Source: a virus
DNA: 23,813 bases
IMG/VR virus record: IMGVR_UViG_3300044623_000265
Coordinates: 1-23,813 of that record
Direction: 5' to 3' (one strand)
Part shown: positions 19,806-23,813 of the stretch, piece after piece
Layout: every line of letters starts with the position of its first letter
How positions within the stretch are numbered: position 1 is the first letter of the stretch
Program-made: the position numbers and the translations under genes
Notes under the pieces: generated by a model
Told to the model about the DNA's origin: nothing
What the model saw: the letters and a program-made list of their open reading frames with translations, nothing else
Databases searched by the model: none

Positions 19806-20368
19806 ACGAAATGTTCCTCCAATGTTCCATAGTTTAACATAGTTTTAGAAGAGTATGAGTTCGGGTCTTTACCTTTACCATCAACCTGCATATTCATAAG
19901 AGGAGACTTACCAAACTTTCTTTGGTATTGATAAATCTCATAGTGTTCTCTACTAATTAACCAGGATTTAAAACAATAATCAGGATCCTCTTTTGGTGGG
20001 CAAATAAATCCAACCCACAACGGAGTGTCAGTTAGAGTTCCGTTTAGAACATCATCACCATACCCATACTTTTCAACAAAAAGTTCATACTTCTTTTCGT
20101 TACAAATACCAGTTGTCAAAGGTTTATGATGAGAAGTCATTCTTTTATGCAAATGAGTTCTCAACTTACCCTTATAACCATTTTGTTTATCATAATAAAA
20201 TCCTCCAGACTCTCCAATGTAAACACATTCTTCAAAATCAGAAGGGCAATCAGATGGTTTTGGTTTGGTTTCATTCCACACGAAACCATAAACAGCACCT
20301 CGCATTCCAACAATGTCAGCGAGTTTATGATAATCCGTAAAACGAATCCAATGAGTATAAGGAATCAT
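19802..20368 (-). CDS. GIY-YIG-like domain protein
   Basis: A 188-residue protein following gp44. Residues 22 to 155 fit a GIY-YIG nuclease layout: RGAVYGFVW (GIY position), ECVYIGESGG (YIG position) after a short insertion, KLRTHLHKRMTSHHKPL with the Arg/His-rich helix, and a distal REHYEIYQYQRKFGKSPLMN that supplies a Glu and the terminal Asn of the fold. The insertion between the two tyrosine motifs (NETKPKPSDCPSDFEE) and the long piece before the final helix are larger than in small family members. No extra DNA-binding domain is apparent. It could be a repair or restriction-type nuclease, a homing-derived enzyme, or a degenerate relative. The ATG at 20368 overlaps the gp44 stop by four bases; a GTG at 20380 is disfavoured. 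Its stop overlaps the DruA-like ATG, so the two are probably made together. Confidence 0.65.
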   Translation of the reverse strand: MIPYTHWIRFTDYHKLADIVGMRGAVYGFVWNETKPKPSDCPSDFEECVYIGESGGFYYDKQNGYKGKLRTHLHKRMTSHHKPLTTGICNEKKYELFVEKYGYGDDVLNGTLTDTPLWVGFICPPKEDPDYCFKSWLISREHYEIYQYQRKFGKSPLMNMQVDGKGKDPNSYSSKTMLNYGTLEEHFV

Positions 20369-21309
20369 TTGAATGCACACTCACACATAATTTCAGTCAA
20401 TGCAGCAAGAAGATTAATCTCTTGATCTGCTACGAACGCTGACTGGTACTGATATTTAGCCACAATAAGAACGCAAGCAGCAATACTAGGGCCGTCCAAG
20501 GTTGGATAAAGAGCATCGTAAATGTGACGCAGAAGTACAGAAGAATCGTTGTCCAAGTTATTGACACACCATTTACGTACCTCAGGAAAGTTTTTCTCTT
20601 TGAGGGCTTTAAGGAGATCATTTGTTTTTACCTCAGCAAATGCAGCAAGAATACCAGAGTCAATTTTACCACCAACAGAATATCTCTGACACTCATTCAA
20701 CACACGGCGCCAATCGGGAAAGTGTTTGTTGATCAGTTCAACAAGAACTTTTTCGTCGTATTCAATACCTTCTTGACCCAAGATGTCGCAGAGTCGTTTG
20801 AAGAATCGACTGGCAATCTTTGGTTTGTCTTTGTTTGAGATTGAGAAATCAAAGACGGCACATCGGGAGTGGAGGGGTTCGATGATTTTGTTTTTGTAGT
20901 TACAGGTAAAGATGAATCGGCAATTACGACTAAATTCCTCAATAGACGCCCGTAAGAGGAGTTGAACGTCTGGGGTTGTGTTATCTGCCTCATCAATGAT
21001 GATGACTTTGTGTTTAGCAGTTGACGAAAGCGAAACGGTCGAAGCGAAGTTCTTCGCATTGTTTCTGACAGTATCAAGGAATCTACCTTCGTCGGATCCG
21101 TTAATGACATAAAAATCTACTCCCAATTGATTACAAAGGGCTTTGGCAACCGTGGTCTTACCAATACCAGGCGGTCCAGCAAGAAGCATATTTGGAATTT
21201 CACCCTTATTTAGAAAGTCACTAAAGGTTTTCTTAATACTTTCTGGGAGAATACAATCTTCAATAGTACTAGGTCGGTACTTTTCAACAAAGAGAAACTC
21301 TTCTTTCAT
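20365..21309 (-). CDS. 44: Clamp loader ATPase large subunit, T4 gp44-like
   Basis: AAA+ subunit that opens the gp45 ring and loads it on primed DNA. It has 314 residues; T4 gp44 has 319. The N-terminus FLFVEKYRPSTIEDCILPES is diagnostic. Walker A is GPPGIGKTT at about 45 to 53, Walker B is VIIIDEAD with the DEAD at 106 to 109, and the SRC arginine finger (LHSRC) is at 148 to 150. The C-terminal collar region runs from about 180, with NKHFPDWRRVLNECQRYS. The start is ATG at 21309. GTG at 21321 would overlap the previous gene by ten bases. No strong ribosome-binding site is present, and the AT-rich start (TTTAATTATG) resembles the kind of site T4 RegA binds; this is inference. Confidence 0.95.
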   Translation of the reverse strand: MKEEFLFVEKYRPSTIEDCILPESIKKTFSDFLNKGEIPNMLLAGPPGIGKTTVAKALCNQLGVDFYVINGSDEGRFLDTVRNNAKNFASTVSLSSTAKHKVIIIDEADNTTPDVQLLLRASIEEFSRNCRFIFTCNYKNKIIEPLHSRCAVFDFSISNKDKPKIASRFFKRLCDILGQEGIEYDEKVLVELINKHFPDWRRVLNECQRYSVGGKIDSGILAAFAEVKTNDLLKALKEKNFPEVRKWCVNNLDNDSSVLLRHIYDALYPTLDGPSIAACVLIVAKYQYQSAFVADQEINLLAALTEIMCECAFK

Positions 21310-21311
21310 AA

Positions 21312-21821
21312 TTAAATCCACGAGGGTTTTCGTTCAGGCATACGAAGATAGTTGGTTGCAACCCAAGGTTTGGATGCAATGTATCGTTTGTATGCAGTAA
21401 ATGTATCGATGGTATCATCGTATTTCCATTCTTCGGGCATCGCACGAGCGAATGGTGTCACTTCTGTAATCTTACCTTTGGGAAACAAATAGTATGCATC
21501 CACAAGAGTTTTATAACAGGAGTGAGTTTTATTATATCGCAAAGTGTATTCATCGCACAAGTTAAGACCCCACTTGATCAACCAATATGCATTATTGATG
21601 GATTGTGCAGCCCATTGAGTGCAAGGATGATTACGAAAAGCCCCCTTCTCGGTTTGATAGGGAGTACCATCAGACTTAGGAAGAGGGCCGTAGTTATGAT
21701 ACCACTTGGATGCCACGATGGAAAGCATTTGACAACATTCCAGTGGCATTTTTACGATATGTTTGTCAGGCAATACCACTGCAGATTCTGCAGGATATTG
21801 ACTTGTCACAAAGATATTCAT
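21312..21821 (-). CDS. Conserved phage protein between gp45 and gp44, 169 residues
   Basis: The N-terminus MNIFVTSQYPAESAVVLPDK followed by HIVKMPLECCQMLSIVASKW belongs to a widespread phage protein family with a DKHxVKMxLE motif. Later parts are HPCTQWAAQSINNAYWLIKW, LNLCDEYTLRYNKTHSCYKT and FARAMPEEWK. It is rich in Trp, Tyr, His and Cys, and the conserved DKH, HPCTQW and AMPEEW positions look like an active or binding site. Some members have, to my memory, been linked to T4 endonuclease V (pyrimidine dimer glycosylase), but the catalytic Thr2 of that enzyme is Asn here, so I do not assign that activity. Its ATG overlaps the gp45 stop by four bases, and its stop lies two bases before the gp44 ATG. 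Confidence 0.8.
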   Translation of the reverse strand: MNIFVTSQYPAESAVVLPDKHIVKMPLECCQMLSIVASKWYHNYGPLPKSDGTPYQTEKGAFRNHPCTQWAAQSINNAYWLIKWGLNLCDEYTLRYNKTHSCYKTLVDAYYLFPKGKITEVTPFARAMPEEWKYDDTIDTFTAYKRYIASKPWVATNYLRMPERKPSWI

Positions 21822-22483
21822 CCGAAAGTCGAATCAGGTTCCAGAGCAATATAATACTTCAGATCAAAGTCTTGATTGGAGAAACGTGACAAAAGTTTAG
21901 AAGACACAACAACGTCATAAGAACCAGGAAGAATCTTGATGTTCTCAACTTTGAAGTTGAACACAAACTCAGAGTCAGTTTCACCAACGACAATCGAGAA
22001 GTCATTAGAGGTATCGTTTTTCTTATCACGAACCACCAGTTTCACAATACCAGCCTCTCCCACTGCAGACAAGTCAGGCAGTTGGTACACTGCAGCAGCC
22101 TTGAGCAGTTTGTCCAGTTGTTGAGTATTCAGTTGGAAACACACATCTTCACTGGGCAATGAAATCTCTTTGTCAGGAGGAACCACAATCACGTTCGGAT
22201 CTGCAAAGAAATACTTGGAACGCATCTTACCTTCACGGATAACTGCATATCCATCGTTGTTGAAATCCAGTTCAGGATGTTGGTGAAGATTCAAACCATT
22301 CAGAAATTGGTTCAGATCATAGATACCAAAGTCTTTGGGAATCTCTTCTTCGATTGCAGCTTCCGCCAAGATATTCTTCATCACAGAAATGGTGCGAAGA
22401 GAACTACCCTTCTTAAACAGAATGGACTGATTGATGGAGGAGAAGTTCTTGAGAAGAGTCAGAGTTTTTTCAGAAAGTTTCAT
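21818..22483 (-). CDS. 45: Sliding clamp, T4 gp45-like
   Basis: Processivity ring for the DNA polymerase; in T4 it also activates late transcription together with gp33 and gp55. It has 221 residues; T4 gp45 has 228. The N-terminus MKLSEKTLTLLKNFSSINQS aligns directly with T4 (MKLSKDTTALLKNFATIN). FGIYDLNQFLNGLNL, FADPNVIVVPPDKEISLP and YYIALEPDSTFG correspond to IYDLNGFLGILSL, ADPSTVVAPNKPIPFP and YVVALEADSTHDF of T4. The start is ATG at 22483, although an in-frame ATG at 22501 (MKLREP) and earlier codons are open. A weak CGGGAA stands before the chosen ATG. The start overlaps the end of the DUF3310-like gene by 14 bases. The late promoters in this window suit a clamp-dependent late transcription system. 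Confidence 0.93.
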   Translation of the reverse strand: MKLSEKTLTLLKNFSSINQSILFKKGSSLRTISVMKNILAEAAIEEEIPKDFGIYDLNQFLNGLNLHQHPELDFNNDGYAVIREGKMRSKYFFADPNVIVVPPDKEISLPSEDVCFQLNTQQLDKLLKAAAVYQLPDLSAVGEAGIVKLVVRDKKNDTSNDFSIVVGETDSEFVFNFKVENIKILPGSYDVVVSSKLLSRFSNQDFDLKYYIALEPDSTFG

Positions 22484-22817
22484 AGGTTCCCGTAGTTTCA
22501 TTGTGAAGACCAGCAAAGTGGTAGAGGAGAATACAGTAATGAATCGCCTTTAGAATGTCAAGACGCGACTTACCACCTTTCCTACCGAAGCGAGAAAGAT
22601 ATTTGATGGCGTTTGACCGAGTAAAAGGTTCAGCATCACCAATACTCTCAATCAAATCAAGAGTTTGAGTCTTGGATTGTTCAGAAGTATAGTGGGCTTT
22701 ATACGTACTGACAAGATACTCTTCAATGTTCTTCAGAGTCTTGTCTTCATTGTACTTCCAAAATCCATTTGGATTTGTGTTATCACTCATAGTAATAGTA
22801 AAAGTTGTGTCAGACAT
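22470..22817 (-). CDS. DUF3310-like small protein, 115 residues
   Basis: Residues 36 to 105 show the DUF3310 pattern found in many phages: KAHYTSEQSKTQTLDLIESI, then DAEPFTRSNAIKYLSRFGRK, GGKSRLDILKAIHYCILLYH. The family has the form HY, ID-I, GNAIKY(L/I)xRxGxKG and a final LKKAxxYL helix. Some members have been called nucleotide kinase-like, but the activity is not established. The N-terminal 30 residues (MSDTTFTITMSDNTNPNG) are polar and variable. Start: ATG at 22817, or ATG at 22790; neither has a ribosome-binding site at normal distance. A GGAGG 18 bases before the first ATG is locked in a hairpin. Frames upstream into the CobS-like gene are open but are shadows. The gene ends inside the start of gp45. 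Confidence 0.8.
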   Translation of the reverse strand: MSDTTFTITMSDNTNPNGFWKYNEDKTLKNIEEYLVSTYKAHYTSEQSKTQTLDLIESIGDAEPFTRSNAIKYLSRFGRKGGKSRLDILKAIHYCILLYHFAGLHNETTGTYETF

Positions 22818-22821
22818 TAGA

Positions 22822-22843
22822 GGGGAGGCACAATAACCTCCCC
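22822..22843 (-). other. GC-rich hairpin between cobS-like gene and DUF3310-like gene
   Basis: GGGGAGG and CCTCCCC form a perfect 7-bp stem around the loop TTATTGTG, ending four bases before the ATG at 22817. There is no following T-tract, so it is not a standard terminator. The stem hides the only GGAGG in the region and may control translation, RNA processing or stability. Confidence 0.55.
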
Positions 22844-22845
22844 CA

Positions 22846-22874
22846 ATTATATCAGAAAGGGGCGTCTTGAGCAA
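22846..22874 (-). promoter_or_regulatory. Possible sigma-70-type promoter before DUF3310-like gene
   Basis: The minus strand has TATAAT (22851 to 22846), perfect at -10, and TTGCTC (22874 to 22869) 17 bases upstream, which shares only TTG with the -35 consensus. It lies at the end of the CobS-like gene. It is weaker than the promoter at 16869, with a similar AAGAC stretch after the -35. Confidence 0.4.
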
Positions 22875-23813
22875 CCTCTTGCGAAGGCATTTGGAAATCA
22901 ACGTCCACTTTGTCATAAAGTTCCAAGAACGACTGTTTGGTTTCATCATCGAATCGAGCGGTACAAACATCGATCGCCTTTGCCTTGTTACCAAAGATAC
23001 TGTAGGCACGGATGATGTGAACCAAGCGACGAGTGGAAATGATCTCTTCGATACCACCATCGTAGAAGGTCTTACGGATGATATCAGCCCAATCAACAAG
23101 CCGTTTGCAGAAGTCACGATCTTCTACACCCAGATCCAGAGCGATACCTTCAAGGATCTTCTGTTCGGTTGCAGGAGCGGGATAGGACTGTTCAAAGGTC
23201 ACAGGGAAACGCTCAAGGAACGCTTCGTTGAGAACATTGGTGCCGATGAAGCGACCATCATCACTACCCTTACCTTTGGTATTGGCAGTGGCGATCACAT
23301 TGAAACCAGCAGCGGGTTTCACGAAACGACCGATCTTCTTCAAGAAGACACCCTTACCTTCAAGGATGGACTGAAGACACAGGATTTTGTTAGAAGCAAG
23401 GTCAATCTCATCCAGAAGCAGGATCGCTCCACGTTCCAGTGCCTCTACAACGGGGCCATTGTGCCAGGCAGTTTCACCATTCACCAGACGAAAACCACCG
23501 ATCAGATCATCCTCATCAGTCTCAATCGTGATGTTGACACGAATCATTTCACGTTTGAGTTGAGCACAAGCTTGCTCAACCGAGAACGTTTTACCGTTAC
23601 CCGAAAGACCCGTAATGAACGTAGGGTAAAAGATACGGGACTGAATAATTTTTTTAAGATCGTTAAAGTTACCAAACTTGACGAAGGTATCATCTTTATC
23701 AGGAATGAGATTTTGTTCAACGACAGGAATCACAGCGGGAGCAACAAAACTACGCTCGATCTGTTCAACACGTTCTTGAGTCACTTCCAGATTCCAGCGA
23801 CCACGACCAGTTT
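22852..23813 (-). CDS. cobS: CobS-like MoxR-type AAA+ ATPase (5' end outside window)
   Basis: Only the C-terminal 320 codons are visible. The reading frame stays open to the window edge (TGRGRWNLEVTQERVEQIER), so the GTG at 23784 is internal and not the start. AAA+ motifs: Walker A ITGLSGNGKTFS, Walker B AILLLDEIDLA, sensor 1 VIATANTKGKG, and an arginine-finger region LNEAFLERFPVTF. It is closest in pattern to CobS, the ATPase part of aerobic cobaltochelatase, and to MoxR proteins. CobS-like genes are core genes of T4-like cyanophages. A role in cobalamin synthesis has been proposed there, but no CobN or CobT partner is present here, so a chaperone-like or replication-related role is equally possible. 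It is immediately upstream of the clamp operon on the same strand. Confidence 0.9.
   Translation of the reverse strand, partial: TGRGRWNLEVTQERVEQIERSFVAPAVIPVVEQNLIPDKDDTFVKFGNFNDLKKIIQSRIFYPTFITGLSGNGKTFSVEQACAQLKREMIRVNITIETDEDDLIGGFRLVNGETAWHNGPVVEALERGAILLLDEIDLASNKILCLQSILEGKGVFLKKIGRFVKPAAGFNVIATANTKGKGSDDGRFIGTNVLNEAFLERFPVTFEQSYPAPATEQKILEGIALDLGVEDRDFCKRLVDWADIIRKTFYDGGIEEIISTRRLVHIIRAYSIFGNKAKAIDVCTARFDDETKQSFLELYDKVDVDFQMPSQEVAQDAPF

Noticed and set aside
21312-21821. Firm naming as T4 endonuclease V (pyrimidine dimer glycosylase)
   Set aside because: The catalytic Thr2 is replaced by Asn, and the remaining similarity is too weak to judge by eye.
22484-22516. Upstream starts for the sliding clamp (MLVFT and MKLREP)
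   Set aside because: MKLSEK aligns exactly with the T4 gp45 N-terminus; the extra residues have no better ribosome-binding site and overlap more of the preceding gene.
22818-23117. Long N-terminal extension of the DUF3310-like protein
   Set aside because: It lies in another frame of the CobS-like gene and reads as low-quality sequence; the real protein begins near 22817 or 22790.
23784-23784. GTG as start of the CobS-like ATPase
   Set aside because: The frame stays open to the window edge with a convincing upstream sequence (TGRGRWNLE), so the real start lies outside the window.

Overview
The window is a piece of a T4-like myovirus genome, most probably a marine cyanophage or a close relative. 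The evidence is a full T4-type replication set (sliding clamp gp45, clamp loader gp44/gp62, RegA, family B DNA polymerase gp43, UvsX, helicase gp41, primase gp61), class I ribonucleotide reductase NrdA/NrdB, and genes typical of cyanomyoviruses: a CobS-like AAA+ ATPase, an Hsp20 chaperone and a short MazG. All genes read on the minus strand, so the transcription order is right to left. Packing is very tight: most neighbours overlap by 1, 4 or 8 bases (TAATG, ATGA, GTGA), and no stretch above 300 bases lacks a gene. I saw no tRNA, CRISPR array, insertion sequence or integrase.

Right part (23813 to 17730), DNA-clamp operon: CobS-like ATPase (open at the window edge), a DUF3310-like protein, gp45, a conserved phage protein of uncertain role, gp44, a GIY-YIG-like protein, a large protein resembling DUF4338/DruA, a 47-residue protein, gp62 and RegA. 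T4 has gp45-gp44-gp62-RegA-gp43 almost uninterrupted. Here three extra genes separate the two clamp loader subunits, and four more separate RegA from the polymerase. A terminator follows RegA.

Middle part (17640 to 10628): a small island with late-type promoters holds Hsp20 and a 60-residue peptide with a T4-like capsid targeting sequence. Next comes a near-consensus sigma-70 promoter, with its -35 inside a perfect hairpin. It drives two related small beta-rich proteins, gp43, a 54-residue protein, UvsX, a small ORF with no clear start codon, gp41 and MazG, and the unit ends at a terminator.

Left-middle part (10621 to 5339) is a late block, with T4-late-like boxes (core TAAATA) before several genes. 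It encodes a 308-residue protein of unknown function, a HIGH-superfamily nucleotidyltransferase that begins with a capsid-targeting-like sequence, a charged protein with a calcium-loop motif, a very basic disordered protein, and two tiny proteins. At its end a terminator runs directly into a TATAAATA late promoter.

Left end (5284 to 1): a probable virion protein, three small conserved proteins (one with a coiled coil and a membrane anchor), primase gp61, NrdA and the start of NrdB.

The genes form two working groups. One makes nucleotides and copies DNA (NrdAB, MazG, gp43/44/45/62/41/61, UvsX, RegA control). The other is a set of late, probably head-associated proteins. The least explained parts are the GIY-YIG/DruA-like pair inside the clamp loader operon, the probably packaged nucleotidyltransferase, and the fused terminator-promoter elements at module borders. 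Family names come from recognising motifs by eye; no database search was run.
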